64,000 bases of DNA from positions 568,720 to 632,719 of the forward strand of contig JAJEKB010000382.1 of NCBI GenBank assembly GCA_022393335.1, given 5' to 3'. Below are positions 1-12,692 of this stretch, one piece after another (position 1 is the first letter of the stretch; each line of letters opens with the position of its first letter). The DNA comes from Macrotrachela quadricornifera (taxonomy: Eukaryota; Rotifera; Eurotatoria; Philodinida; Philodinidae). The position numbers were made by a program, and so were the translations under genes. Under the pieces are notes generated by a model, which saw only the letters and a program-made list of their open reading frames with translations, made no database searches and was not told where the DNA came from.

Positions 1-1454
1 CAAGTTCATAAACAATAGCAACACGTTTTCGTTTAGTAGCTAATAGAAGTGGTGTATCATCATCTTCACCACCTCCAACTTCAACATCTGGATTGAATTG
101 AAGTAAATATTTAACTACATCAAGTCGACCTCGTTCAACTGCCCACCAAATAGCTGTTTTATTGTCCTTTAATATTTTTTTTTAAATAGATCAAAATAAA
201 CAATCGATTTTTTATTAAACTTACAGCACCAATAGCATTTATATCAGCATGATTGTCGAGTAGTATAGAAACACAATCTTCTCTTCCACCTTTAACAGCA
301 GAGAAAAGAACTGGATCGCCATTCTAAATAAATAATAATAATTAAAATTTATTATTTATAATTCATACTTTATCAGCTGTATTGACATAAGCATGACGAC
401 GAACAAGTTCAGCAACAATATCAGTAAGACCTTGCGCACATGCATGATTCAATGGTGTTTGTCCATCCTATTAAAATTTATTTAATAAGAATTATTTATA
501 AATTTCTCATCATTTTTACCTTATCTTGAATTTTAATATCAATTGCTCGATTTTCAAGTAGACGAAGAACTGTTTCTGCATGACCACCTTTTGTTGCAGA
601 TAATAAAGCTGTCATATTTTTCATTCCAATATTATTAACACTAGCATTATGTTTTAATAATAGATCAACTATTTTCGTATGACCTAGAAGTAAAATAAAA
701 TTAATATTAATATAAATTTATTTATCTAATCCATACCACGTCGACTAGCCCAAATTAATGGAGTTGTATTATTCTTATCGCATAAATTAGGTAATGCACC
801 AGCTTTAAGTAATGATGCAACAATATCAGTATGATTTCGTCCTGATGCCCAACTTAAACTTGAAATTCCATGTTCATCTATTGCATTAACATTAGCACCA
901 CAACGTAATAAATATTCAACAACTTTTTTATGTCCTTGATAAGATGCCCACATTAAAGGTGTAAATTGTCCCTAATTAATTAAAATAAAAATTAATATGA
1001 TTATTCTTTTTGTATTTCAAAATATTCTAGACTTACACAATCACAATGTTCAATTTGTGCATCATGTTCTACAAGAATACTAACAATATCTAAATTTCCA
1101 TTTTGAGATGCATTTAATAATGCTGTCCAATTATCCTTAATGATTAAAATATTTTCTTAATTAGACATAGATAATATTAAAATACTTTCTTCTTACCACA
1201 TCGTCTGCATTTACATCGGCATGAGCTTCAAGAAGAACCTTTACACATTCAAAATGATTACATCGAGATGATAAAATAAGTGCTGTTTGGTGATCCTAAA
1301 TAATACAAATAGAAAAATGAACTAAACAATTTTTTTCTTTTATTTTTACTTCATCACGTGTTTCTAAATCAATTCCATGTTCAATATTTCGTTTAACAGC
1401 TTTAACATCTCCATTTTCTGCATCGAGTAAAAATTGACGAAAAACATTTGCCAT
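1..1454 (-). CDS. KIDINS220: Kidins220/ARMS-like ankyrin-repeat protein, N-terminal part (partial)
   Basis: The gene starts at 1454 (MANVFRQFLLDAENGDVKAV) and runs off the left edge. Seven 45-65 nt introns can be seen, each with CT..AC on the + strand. Exons encode about ten consecutive ankyrin repeats. Repeat wording follows vertebrate Kidins220 in order: DNWTALLNASQNGN, TPLMWASYQGH, TTPLIWASRRG, then DNKTAIWWAVERGR followed by DDTPLLLATKRKR. Kidins220 is a membrane scaffold for neurotrophin and ephrin receptor signalling, with a KAP P-loop NTPase domain and transmembrane segments after the ankyrin block; those parts lie outside the window. A TTTTAG acceptor-like site ends 10 nt before the ATG. 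Other ankyrin proteins are possible, but the repeat-by-repeat match makes Kidins220 the best call. Confidence 0.75.
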
Positions 1455-1606
1455 CAAGTTTTATCTAAAAGCAAAAATAAAATAAAATATATAATTATTA
1501 TATTTTTTTTGTCTTATCAACAGCATAAAACTGATATCAATCTTTATTACATATGCACAATAAATAAAAAAACAACATAAAGTAACATTTATTTATTTCA
1601 AATATA

Positions 1607-1996
1607 TTAAAATTGGTCTTGTACATGACGTGTTTCAATTCCAGCCATATTTAAAATAGCTTCTTCTTCTTCATATGATCTTTTAACCTATAAACAAATT
1701 TCAATAAGATAAAAATAAATATTAAGATTCATTTCTATTTTTTCTTTTTACCTTTCGACTTTTTTCAACTTGTCCATGTTCCCATTGACGCATACTATTC
1801 TGTTCGTCAGCACTTTTCTTACCTCCAACACCCCATACATCAATAGCAACTAACCGACCTTCACCGTTAATATGCTTTACATTAAAAAAATCACCATCAA
1901 TATTTAAAAATGTATGCGCATGATCACGTCCAATAAATAAACCAAGTTCTGAAACACCACGTAATTTTGTATTCATAAATATTATATTTGGACCTT
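1607..1996 (-). CDS. TLDc-domain protein, C-terminal exons only
   Basis: Two exons (1752-1996 and 1607-1687) join in phase 0 and end in TAA. The residues read like the last third of a TLDc domain: GLFIGRDHAHTFLN, then LVAIDVWGVGG, followed by a charged tail with EEEEAILNMAGI, resembling the C-terminus of MEAK7/TLDC1-type proteins. The TLDc domain is usually about 160 residues; only about 50 are present because the exon begins at an acceptor right beside the 10-N gap at 2011-2020. The rest of the gene is presumably missing from the assembly. Reading it as the C-terminus of the RTEL1 gene across the gap is the alternative and is considered less likely. TLDc proteins act in oxidative-stress resistance or lysosomal signalling. 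Confidence 0.5.
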
Positions 1997-2010
1997 CTAT
2001 AAAAAAAAAA

Positions 2011-2020
2011 NNNNNNNNNN
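2011..2020. other. assembly gap (10 N)
   Basis: Ten N between a poly-A run and a splice-donor-like sequence. The fixed length suggests a gap of unknown true size. It separates RTEL1-type exons (right) from TLDc-type exons (left). Confidence 0.95.
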
Positions 2021-5000
2021 TTACTTTTAACTATCTTTGATGATGATGTTTCTAAATCACTGAATGATAAATCTTTTCGTTTATTATTAATTATATTTTC
2101 ATTTATTTGTTGTGTTTCAATATTTGTATTTGATGGACAATAATTTTGTCCTGCTTGAATATATTCTTGTCGAAATTGTGAATTTATATGTCGAGCCATA
2201 TCTAAAATAATTCTTTTTTACATTTAATAAATTTGAATTATTTTAAAAATTACCCATAAAAAGTTTCTGATGATTTTTAGCAAGATTTTCAACTAATAAG
2301 GTTTGCAATTTAATAAAAGCTGTTCTATCAGTTTTATGAAGTTTATGATCTTGTAACATATGTGTAAAACGTGGATAGATTCCATGTGGCATAGCTGCTT
2401 TTAACTATGAGAAAATATATTTCTTTACAAAAACAAAAACTTAATGTATTATATTACTTGACATAATAGTTCTCGATATTCAGAAGTTTTTGCATTTGAT
2501 ACAGATAATGTAGGACTACTAGAATTTGAAATTGATGATGTTTCTTCAAACTAAATGATATATAAATAGTTATTTATTAAATTAAAATAGATTTTATATA
2601 CTGTTCCCATTGTTGGTAATAATTTCTTAGTTAAAGAATCTGTACGTGCAATGTCACGTCGTTTCAATTCAAGCATAGCATCAAAATCACGTTGTTTCTA
2701 AGAAATAAAAAATAAAGATTCTACAAGGTGTTACAAAAATCCTTTCTTACAAGTTCTTTCATATATCTTTACCATTCGATTTATTAACTTCATCGACTTA
2801 GTTTTTTAAAATGATAGGTGAATGTATCAAGTTTTTTTTCTATACGAATAAATTTTATAAGTATTGTTCTAAGATATCATCTTTGAGTGAAATACAATAA
2901 ATAGATTTTCGTATTCCCAGAAAAATAACGGATAGGGCAAGCTGAATGCCGGTACTTTGTATTAAAAAAAAGATAGTACAAGATGCAACATGAAAAGCTC
3001 TATAATTTACAAAGAACAGTTCATTTGGTGTATGAAAAAAGTAATATTTTCATAGCGAGAAAATTGGTCAGACAGAATTTTGAACATAAAATGTGCATTT
3101 TGAGACACCCTGTAAATAAATACTTACATCATCTGGTTCAATATTTTGTACAGATATTCCACTTCCATTCTGAAAAAAAAACAAATTATATTAAAAAAAT
3201 ATTTAATTAAAAATTTACTCGTTGTGATGAAGATATAGCATCAAATAAAGATTTATGAACAATATTTGTTTCCTTTCCTATATTATTTGACGATGTTTGT
3301 TCAACAACTTTCATAAATAGTTTAACTATTAAAATAATATAAAAATAATAAATTCTTACTTGATTGTTTCAATGTTGTTTGAAGAATATCATCAGATGAT
3401 ACTGTATGATTAATAGGTTTTAATGGAATAGTTGTCATCATTGTTGTTGAATGTGTAACAGATGAAAAATATGCTTGTTGAATAGGACGATTTATTTGTT
3501 GATTAATTGAATTTAATGGATACTAAATAAAAATAAAATAAAATAAAAATAATATAAAAATAAAAAAACTAACTTGCGCAAAAAAATCTTTTAATCCTTT
3601 CATCATTCCAGTAAAATCAACTGAATGTACATATGGACGAAGCCATTTTGATAATTTATCAATATTTTCTCCAAATCTATGTAAAAAGAAAAAGATTATT
3701 TAATATTCTTAAATAAATATTTTTTATTATTCTACCGTTGATCAAAAAAAAGTACAGCACCATAATCACGTCTATGTCGAATAACACGACCTACACATTG
3801 ATTAATAGCTCGAAAAGCTTGTTGATTATACCATAGATCACCAGCTTTTAATTCTTTCTTTAAAATATATACACAAAAAAAACAAACAGATCAATTTAAT
3901 ATTAATAAAAGAACATACATTTCCACGATTAATTTCATCAAGATAATGTCTTTTAGCAATAACTCGTCTATCATGATGAGGTGCAAATGGAATACCAATA
4001 ATAATAACAGCTCGACACGATTTATCACTAAAATCAATTCCTTCACTTAATTTTCCACGAGCAACAGCAAATAACATCGCACCACGTTCATCTGTATCAA
4101 TAATTGAATTAAATTCTTTCATTTGACTTTCAAATTTTATTTTATTTCGTTGTTCAATAATTACACGTTTACGTTGATTCATTGTTTCAAATGTTGCATT
4201 ATTCTATTTTTTTTTTTTAATTTTCAAAAAAAATTAATTTTATATTAAATATAATAATAAACATACTTTCCATGTTGTAACAACTTCTTCAATCATTTTA
4301 TAACAAGGAAAAAAAACAAGAACACCACCTGGAATATTTTTTATTACATTATGTAATGTTTGACCTAAAGCTCCTTGATATTCAGGATTTTGTCTATAGA
4401 AAATATAATATATCATTTTGTTTTATTGTAAAAGTAAATGAAATTTTATTAACCTTGTTCGAAAAACAGATGTAAGAATATGTTTATTACCAGCTGCTCG
4501 AGGTAAAATGCCAGCAAATAATTGATTTTTTTCAATGATATGATCATTTTGTATAACAATATCAAATGGACTAAAAATTTCCAAATAAATAAATATTTAT
4601 TAAATTTAATTAATAATCAATTTTTACATTGATAATTGTGTTTTAAATGAATCAATTGGTGAAAGTGTACCACTAGTTAATAGAATAGACCGAGTATTTT
4701 GCATACATAATTGTCGCATACCATAACCTGGTGATAAACACCAATAATGAAGCTTTTTAGGTCCTAAAAATACTTAAAAATAAAACAAAAAAACAGACAG
4801 AAAAATTTAATTTACGTTTTAGAGTAATAATCGAAGGTCTTTGATCATTATTATTACTACTCTCTTCTTCAATATAGACCTAAATAAATAATTTAGTATT
4901 ATTATTATTAATTTATTTATTTAAATAATATACTTTGAAAACAGCTTTTCGTTGTGCATCCATATCAAATGTAAATAATGGTTGACCATTTTCATCTAAT

Positions 5001-6752
5001 GGATGAACAGTCTAATATAGAAATATATATTTAATTAAAAATAAAAAGAATTTTTACTTCAATAAATTCAGATAATTTAAGTAGTGAATGTCCATTTGAA
5101 CGAAATATTGTACTAGCTAAAACGAATATAAAAAAACAACATATAATTATATTATAAATAAAATACAAACATCTAGCAGCCATAAATTGATTAATCTCTT
5201 GAAGTTGTTGAATATCTCCTTGAGGATTAAAATTTATTTCAGCACTTGTTAACCATTTAAAAGCAACACTAAAATAACAAATATATAATATATTTTATTT
5301 TTCTTTAATAAATCATACTCGCCAGGTGATGGAATATTTCCTTTAGTTGTTTTCATATTATCTAATAGTTCTTCTAATTTTACAATTTTTACTTTATAAA
5401 AAATAAAATTATATTTTTTTTTGTTTGTATATTAAATAATTAACTTACATTTTAAACTACAAATTTGATCTTGTGTAATAGTTAATGCTAAAAAATAATA
5501 TTTAATATATACATAAAATAATGAATAAATCAATTATTTACCCTTTGCATTAATATTGTTATCATCATTATCATCATTTGATGTAATAGAAGATGTTGAT
5601 GATTGTGAATCGATCATCCATTGCATAACTTTAGTAATATCATCTAGACAGCCAGCAAGATCAAGTGAACTAATCATAACTGAAGCTGCATCTTCACATT
5701 GTTGTTCAATATTATGAGCTTCATCAAATATAATTATACATTTACGTACATTAATTTTATGAATACGACGAGCCTATATAAAAAAAAGAAAAAATTAAAA
5801 TATTTATTTTTATTTTTAATTTATTATTAAAATACTTTGGCATCAAGTAAATAATTATAAGGCATAAATATAATATCAGCTTTTTCTTTAAGGTCTCTTG
5901 CTGCAAAATAAGGACAAAATCTAAACAAAAACTTTAACTATTATTATTTTTATAATTTTTTATACTTTTTCTGTAGTCCTTCTTTAACTAAATCTTCAAT
6001 ATCCATTGGTGGTAATTTAACAATATCAGGTTTTGATGCTATGATTTAAATAAATTAATAGGATTTTATTTTTAAAATAAAATATACTTTCAAAATTTCG
6101 ATGAAATAAACATGTTTTTCGATGAACTTTTTCTCGACAAACTGATATTTTATCAGAACTATTTTCAAGAGATTTTACATCTGGATGAATACAAAGTTGA
6201 TCACGAGAACCTAAAACAGTTATTTTCATACGACTAAAATAAATATATATATGTATATTATTTTATTAATTTGAATTTTCAAACTTATAAGCAGTTGATT
6301 TAAATTCTTTAACAACTTGTGCTAATTGAGAATGAGTACGTGATGCATATATAATTTGAACGGGTGCTTCTACATTATATCAATGAATTTAAATAAATAT
6401 ATATAAGAAAAATATTACCATTAGAATCGGAATTATATATTTTATATTGTTCAAGCCACGCAAGTGATGCACATAATAAAGAAAGAGTCTTTCCAGTACC
6501 TATCATTACATATTATTTTAATAAATAATAATAATAACTTTTTACCTGTTGGACTTTCAAGAATTCCATTTTGGCCCTTTAGGTATAAAAAGAAGATATT
6601 AAAACAAATTTTACTTTTTTTTTAGATTCAAACAAAAAAAATGATCAGACTTTAGTTAAACATTCAACAACAGCTTTCATATAATCAAGTTGACATTGAT
6701 AAGCATCAAAAGGAAATAAAACAGTCAAACCATCAATTAAATATGGATGCAT
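2021..6752 (-). CDS. RTEL1: RTEL1-type DEAH DNA helicase (regulator of telomere length)
   Basis: Start at 6752: [20 protein letters not shown] parallels RTEL1. Next come the Walker A exon (ESPTGTGKT), the Fe-S cluster cysteines (exon 6026-6229, [15 protein letters not shown] with later SVC, KTC and KKFCPYF), the Walker B box DEAH (FDEAHN) and motif VI ([18 protein letters not shown]). The segment after motif [18 protein letters not shown], fits RTEL1 rather than FANCJ/BRIP1. Downstream exons carry a harmonin-N-like helical domain (residues around [15 protein letters not shown]), also typical of RTEL1. RTEL1 unwinds D-loops, T-loops and G-quadruplexes in the nucleus. About 17 short introns; one of 431 nt (2698-3128) holds a transposon-like insert. 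The 3' end is cut by the N gap. TTTATTTAG ends 10 nt before the ATG. Confidence 0.85.
2722..3114. mobile_element. MITE-like insertion inside an RTEL1 intron
   Basis: About 393 bp bounded by imperfect terminal inverted repeats: TACAAGGTGT at 2722-2731 and ACACCCTGTA at 3105-3114. It nearly fills a 431-nt intron, while neighbouring introns are about 50 nt. Internal blocks CGGATAGGGCAA and ACAAGATGCA recur at 62.4-63.0 kb. No coding capacity is seen. A target-site duplication is not clear. Confidence 0.55.
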
Positions 6753-7107
6753 TAGAAAAATCTAAATAAATTTACTCTATCACTATTTTCTTTTCCATAT
6801 AATCACAAAGATAAAAATGAATCATCATTTTAACTGTCAAAGATCTTTTATCGAATGAAATATTATCATTTAAAATGATTGGTTTATATAATTAAATATA
6901 ATTCACAAATAAAATTACATTTTATTCTCCTGTAATTATATTTCAATTTATTAATTTATTTATGTTGTTTAACAATATGAAACGAAAAAAAAATTACAAA
7001 ATATTAAATCTATTAGTTGTGAAAAAGAAAATTTGCGAAATATCTATCATTGATAAAAAAAAAACAAGAAAAACTATGTCAGAATTATTACAATATAAAT
7101 ATTATTT
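6753..7107. other. intergenic, RTEL1 start to Chibby stop
   Basis: AT-rich spacer of 355 nt upstream of RTEL1. Apart from the acceptor-like site at 6762-6763, nothing recognisable is seen. Confidence 0.6.
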
Positions 7108-7519
7108 CTATTTTTGAGATGTTGTTAATTCAGCAACAGATTCAGCAACAAGATTTAATAGAACATCAACTTTTAATTTTAACATATTATTTTCTTCTTG
7201 TAATATTAGAACTTCTTTTCGAACCTTTTGAGCATTACCACTTGATCCAGTTCCACCAAGACTTTCTGCACCACCTAGATAGATAATATCAAAATATTTA
7301 TATATATATATAAATATATATTATTGTTATACCTGTATTCCAATCACCATTGTCCTTATCAAAAGCAATTTTTCTATCTGCAATTCTGACATCAATTTCA
7401 TCATATCTGGGACCTAATTCACGAGCCATTTGATCAGCAGATAATTTAAGTGGAGTTCTTGAAGCATGTTTTCGTGGTTTAGTTTTTTTAATTGAAAATT
7501 GATTTGAAAAAAACGACAT
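7108..7519 (-). CDS. CBY1: Chibby homologue
   Basis: Two exons, 7333-7519 and 7108-7274, join in phase 1 to give about 117 residues, close to the usual 126. The N-terminus MSFFSNQFSIKKTKPRKHAS matches the conserved Chibby start. The middle keeps IAFDKDNGDWNTG, like the family's FENGQW block. The C-terminal helix (EENNMLKLKVDVLLNLVAES) is the heptad coiled coil used for dimerisation. Chibby acts at basal bodies of cilia and antagonises beta-catenin. It lies head-to-head with TRAPPC2L, 269 nt apart, so the two may share a promoter. Confidence 0.9.
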
Positions 7520-7788
7520 GATAGGAAATAATCTATCTTATTCTTCTATTTAAAAATGTATATATATATATAAATAATCAATAAAATAATCGACCATTAA
7601 TTGAATTGTTGTTAGGTTGTTATTTCTATAGAAATGTATTTTATAGTTAATGACATATAGCGACAGCATAACATTTTACTTGATTATTTTATAAACCAAT
7701 AGAAAGAAAAAAAGAGATTTTAGATAGATAATATTTTTTGACAAATAAGTTTTAAGTCTTATCTTTTAGTTTGTATTCATTTTTAAAA

Positions 7789-8394
7789 ATGGCTTGTTGT
7801 GTTGCAGTTTTAATAAAAGAAGTAGTTAAAATAATTTTTCTTTTTTGATTTAATCTTAATAAATATTATTTTATATAGAATTTAATTTATCTTCGTCGAT
7901 CAACAGAAGAACTTAAATTTCTTTTTCTTATTCATGCTTCAATTGATATACTTGATGATAAAGTTAATCAATTAACTAAACCTGGAGGTGATCGAGATCC
8001 AAAAGATTTTTATCTTGGTCTACTTTATCCAGTAGAAGAATACAAAATGTAAATAATTATATTTTTCTTTTTATATTAAATATATTTTTTTTTTAGTTAT
8101 GGATATGTTTCATCTACACGTGTTAAATTTATTTTAATTTTTGAACATTCAACTTCAATATCACTTAAAGATGCAGATATAAAATTACTTTTTCAACGTT
8201 TACATCAAGCATATATTGATTGTGTATCAAATCCATTTTATGAACCAAATACACAATTAAAATCCAAACGTTTTGAACAAGTTGTTACAAGTTTAATGGT
8301 ACAAAATGAATCAATAACATCTTCAGTATCATTACCACCACCACCACCATCATCATCATCATTCTCATCAGTTACATTTAATACAGCGACATAA
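7789..8394 (+). CDS. TRAPPC2L: TRAPP complex subunit 2-like
   Basis: Three exons (7789-7821, 7879-8048, 8097-8394) encode about 167 residues. The sequence follows TRAPPC2L: MACCVAVLIKE, ELKFLFLIHASIDILDDKV, FYLGLLYPVEEYKIYGYVSS and NPFYEPNTQLKSKRF. This is a longin-like sedlin-family subunit of the TRAPP tethering complexes, which act in ER-Golgi and Golgi traffic. The C-terminal 25 residues (poly-Pro followed by Ser-rich sequence) extend past the usual end of about 140 residues and look lineage-specific. The stop lies 22 nt from the stop of the convergent polycystin gene. Confidence 0.9.
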
Positions 8395-8415
8395 TTTCTT
8401 TATTTATTTCTTTAT

Positions 8416-11400
8416 TTAATTTGTTGAAAAATGATTAACATAAAGTTCAATTACATTTTCAAGTGCTTTAGGAATAAGATTTTCAAAATTTTTTATTCGT
8501 TGATCAAGAATATCTAGATGTTGTTTCATTAATAATGCTTGTTCAATATTAACTGTATTAATAAGAATTCTTTCACGTGCAGTCAAAGCAGTTTTTTTCC
8601 AATGTTCTACTAATTTTTCATATTGATTATTAAAAATTTTAAATTCATCATAAAGAGTTTTAATAGTTTCATTTTGTTCCATTTGAAAGAGAAATATATC
8701 ATTATCATCATTATTTTTATCATTATTAAATGATAAACGTTGAAAAAATTTCTCAATAATATCATTATTATAACCATCATTAAGAAGAATTTTTTGTAAT
8801 TTTTCTTTTACAATTAATTGTTTTTCTTCTAATGATATTTCATCATCATCATCATCATTATTATTATCATCTGTTCGTAAATCAATATTATCATTTAGAT
8901 CAATAGATTTATTGAAAAAATAATTAAGAAAAGGATTTATTTGTTGAATAATTGCAGCTTGAAGTATTGGTCGTTTCAAATGACGTAATACTTTCGATCC
9001 TTTTGTATTTATTCCATAAGTAGATTCTTCTTGAAGATCATCTTCAAATTGCTTTTGTTCTTGTTTACCCAATAGATAAGTTTCATTTACAATAGCAACT
9101 AAGAGATTAAGTAAAACAAAAAATACAACACATACATATAACATATAAAAAATCTAGATAAGAAAAATATCTGTTAGACATTTTTGTATTTATATAAAAA
9201 AGAAAACAACTTCCTTACTGGAGTCCATGTTGGTGATACACGATAGGCACGATCATATTCAAATTGACCGAGTGTACATCGAATAAGTGTATAAGATGTT
9301 AGAGCAAAAGTGTGAAACTAAAAGTAAATTAAAAGATATAGTTAAAACTTCATGATACGATACTTCTGCGCAACAATAACCGCGAGAGCAAAAGTGGTGA
9401 GTGTGAGAATAGGGACTTTATAAGCAAGTATTACATATGAATATACGTTGCGTAGAAATGTCGCTTAACTCATCCTCTTCGGATATTTGAGAATCTTGAA
9501 GGAATATTTTCAATAAGTGTTGGAAGCGAGTAGAGAACCGTACAAAACTACATGAATGATAGAGTATATGGAAGACTTTAAAAAATACACTGTCATTGTT
9601 TTTTAGCTCTCATCCCTTCAAAAAGAGTAACTTATCATTAAAAATTTCAAGATTGAGATAAACACGTAAAGAGGTAGATCATCTTCGTATCTTTCAGAAA
9701 TGAAATTAAAAATTTGGATATTTTACTGTAATCATTTGCTTAAAAGAGAGGTTTTTTACTCTTTGTCCAAGGTTATTCAATATATTTAAGAGGTTTTTCG
9801 TGGAAAGAGCATGTCAAGATGCAGGGAAGAAGTGAGTCATTGAGTTTGTGATTTCCTTTCTACGCTAAAAAAAATACGAAATTTGAAAAAAAAGCTCTGT
9901 GATATCCTATATCCTGACGTTTTCTTTGTAACAGAAAAAAACAATGAGATGTTTAGCACAAGCCTAGACCAGAAGATATAGGATGCAAAATGAACTATTT
10001 TTTTACCTTAGTTTGGTAGCTATTTCGTTCAAACATCATGGAATAGGACTAAAAATTTTATCGTAGTCTCATCATTTCAGCTCCGGCATATCCCAAAAAT
10101 GACAGTAAATTCAACTCAGTAGAAAAAATCCCGGCTTCAAAGAGTTTTAAAGCATACTTCATATAGTTCATTGCCATAATGGAATGTAGCAAACACTACA
10201 AATGACATGAAAATAAGAAAAAATAATAGAAGAAAACCAAGTGAATTTCTAATTGATTTACAGAATACATCCAGTAGATTTGCTAATAAATTAGAAAAAT
10301 GAGGAAGAAAACGAAGTAAACGTATAAGACTAGCTGCTGTCATAAATGCTTGTACATCATTACGATTAATTTGTATTTCAATAAAATATGTTAATTCTTT
10401 AAAAATATCATTTTTTGTCATAGAAAAACATTTTAAAGTTTGTGATATATATATAAGAAATAAAATATCAAAATAGAATGAAATTGTAAATAGAATAAGT
10501 AAACCAAGATCATATACATTCCAACCAGATGATATAATAAACATTAAACGATATTCAGCTATTTTACCAACATAATAAAAAATAAATATAATATAACATA
10601 GAATAAATAATATTTGAAATATGCCTAATATTTTTTTTCGTCCATAAAAATAACCATTAATTGAAATTGTATAGAAAAAATCTTTTACTTCAACTGTACC
10701 TAAAAACATAAAAATAAAATTTTTATCGTTTTTTTCTTTACATTTATTTTGATTAATTTTTTTTACCAGTTGTAAGAAATTCAAAAAGTATATTGAATGA
10801 TGTAAGTAGTTCTGTATTTGGATTGAAATAAATGAATTCAATAAAAATTGCTCGTGTACTCAAATCTAACCAAGCATTTTTTTTTAAATTTATTATTGCT
10901 TCATCATTTAAATCTTTTATCGGACGAAAATTATATATAAAACCACCAGTATTATAAGGTCCATATACATTAGATAATTTTAATGCTCTTGTTATCTTTG
11001 GTAATGTATAATCGTATTGATAACCTGTGACAGAGATGAATTTATCTTGATATTCTTTAGATTTATGATAAGGTGCATAGCAATTAATTGGTCGTACACT
11101 GAGATCTTTAATAATATGACAATAAGAATCATTAACACGAATTTGACGTAGACGAGGTATACCAAGAATAAAATTTTCATCTGATAATAATATTTGATAA
11201 TTGAACTCATCAGTGGAATTATTCGTAGATTCTTTCCATTGAACAACATTACCTATATAAATAAGAATTGAAGATATTAGATAAAATAAAATTCATACTA
11301 TAAAGCTCTTCATTAAATCGATCTAAATATTCCCAAAATTCATCAATCGTTTTAACTGTATATAGTTCTAATTTATTAACAAATAATCGTCGAATACATT

Positions 11401-11682
11401 TGTCTGCATTGAAAATATCTTGAGACACAGAATTTATAGTACAAATAACTGTAACAATTATAAGAAATACTAAAGAGATTTAGATTAAAAATGCTAATAA
11501 GTATAATCATGAATTAAATAATTACCTAAATAAAATATAAATTCACTTAAAGTGACATTTTTTTCGTTGATTTTATCTTGTAGACGATTTTTGTTGAGAA
11601 TTAGACGAAGTTTACGTTTAAGTCGAACAGCGGATGGTTCAAAATCTTTTAGAAGAAAACTTGAGTCATCCTCTTTTAACAT
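8416..11682 (-). CDS. polycystin-2-like TRP channel
   Basis: Exons run from a probable start at 11682 to TAA at 8416. Visible order: cytoplasmic N-terminus; TM1 (FIFYLG joined to IFLIIVTVICTINS); the large extracellular polycystin domain with TIDEFWEYLDRF, a GGF motif and AWLDLSTRAIFIEF; TM2-TM5 around 10137-10841; a pore exon; and TM6 (VVFFVLLNLLVAIVNETY). The order is that of PKD2 and PKD2L1, cation channels of cilia and endomembranes. The C-terminus is acidic and Asn-rich with predicted helices; no clear EF-hand is seen. The pore exon reads RCTLGQFEYD where PKD2 proteins have LGD. One intron (9318-10155, 838 nt) is far longer than the rest. The start could be upstream of 11682. Confidence 0.8.
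9318..10155 (-). other. long intron of the polycystin-2-like gene
   Basis: Donor GTATGC at 10155 and acceptor TTTTAG at 9318 join NELYE to FHTFALTSYT, restoring the PKD2 pore-helix order. The 838-nt intron is slightly less AT-rich than its neighbours. No ORF or inverted terminal repeats were recognised in it. Confidence 0.6.
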
Positions 11683-12692
11683 AGTGTATAACGCGCCAAC
11701 TCTTAACTGATTAGGTATATTCTCTCTAAAAATTCATAAAGTTATATTTCTATAAAATCGTTGATCCATTTTTTCTGAACACTTATTCTCGATATCATAT
11801 TTTTTCGAACTGCTTTTTTTAAACAAATAACTATAAAAGTATCTTGATGTTTTAATACTATTAGAAAATGAAGAACGTTTTTTAATGACTATATTAAAAT
11901 TGATGGACTTGTTGCTGTTTTTCTTGAGTCTTTCTTTTATCGCTGTTGCTATACGAGAAGTAATAAATATAAATATTTCTTATGACTGAACTACATACGA
12001 ACAGAAAAAACAAAGTAAATAATTCCATTAAATAAATTACACGATTAGTAGGTGAATTTTCTATTATCTATAAATAAATAGATCCTCTTTTTTTAGTGAA
12101 ACAAATGATAACAATAACTTGTTCATGTTTTTCAATTTGAGCAGTTCTTTTCATTTTTGTATTGTGCTGCTCGACTGATCATAGTTACAGATTGTATGAC
12201 AATAGAAGATGATACAAAAAAAAATTTGCTTATGTATTTCATTTTATGAACTAAGTTATTCATGTTCTTAAGCGGTCATTGAAATAAGATAAATAATAAT
12301 CAGAAAGAATTCTATAATTTTTGTTCCCTATATTTAACTTCATCTTTCACTATTTTTCATTTTGCCTATGTAAGAGAGTTGATCCAACAACGTACACGGT
12401 CAAAGAACAATAGATTATAAGCTCAAAATCACAGAATGAAAACGGCCTATATTTTAAGTAAATGATCAATTGCAGAAATACCATCCGTATACTACTATTT
12501 TCCACACATATTGTCAGACCTAGACAATAATTAAAGAATATATTTGTCAACAGTGTCTGAATTCGTCTAATGATCGTTGTATGTCGAGGCTCTAAAAATA
12601 GCAACGTTCACTATATGCAAAATATTATTAAACAAAAAAATGAAGTAATAAAACACACAACAAATAAAGTTTTCAATATATATTTGAGGTCA
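11683..12692. other. intergenic, polycystin start to MCMDC2 stop
   Basis: About 1 kb of AT-rich sequence. An 84-codon open frame at 12350-12604 on the minus strand has no recognisable family or splice context and is not called. Confidence 0.5.

Noticed and set aside
3838..4182. RTEL1 helicase exons considered as FANCJ/BRIP1
   Set aside because: The segment after motif VI, the N-terminus and the harmonin-like downstream domain fit RTEL1 better.
12350..12604. 84-codon minus-strand open frame
   Set aside because: No family resemblance, no splice context, and composition typical of translated AT-rich spacer.
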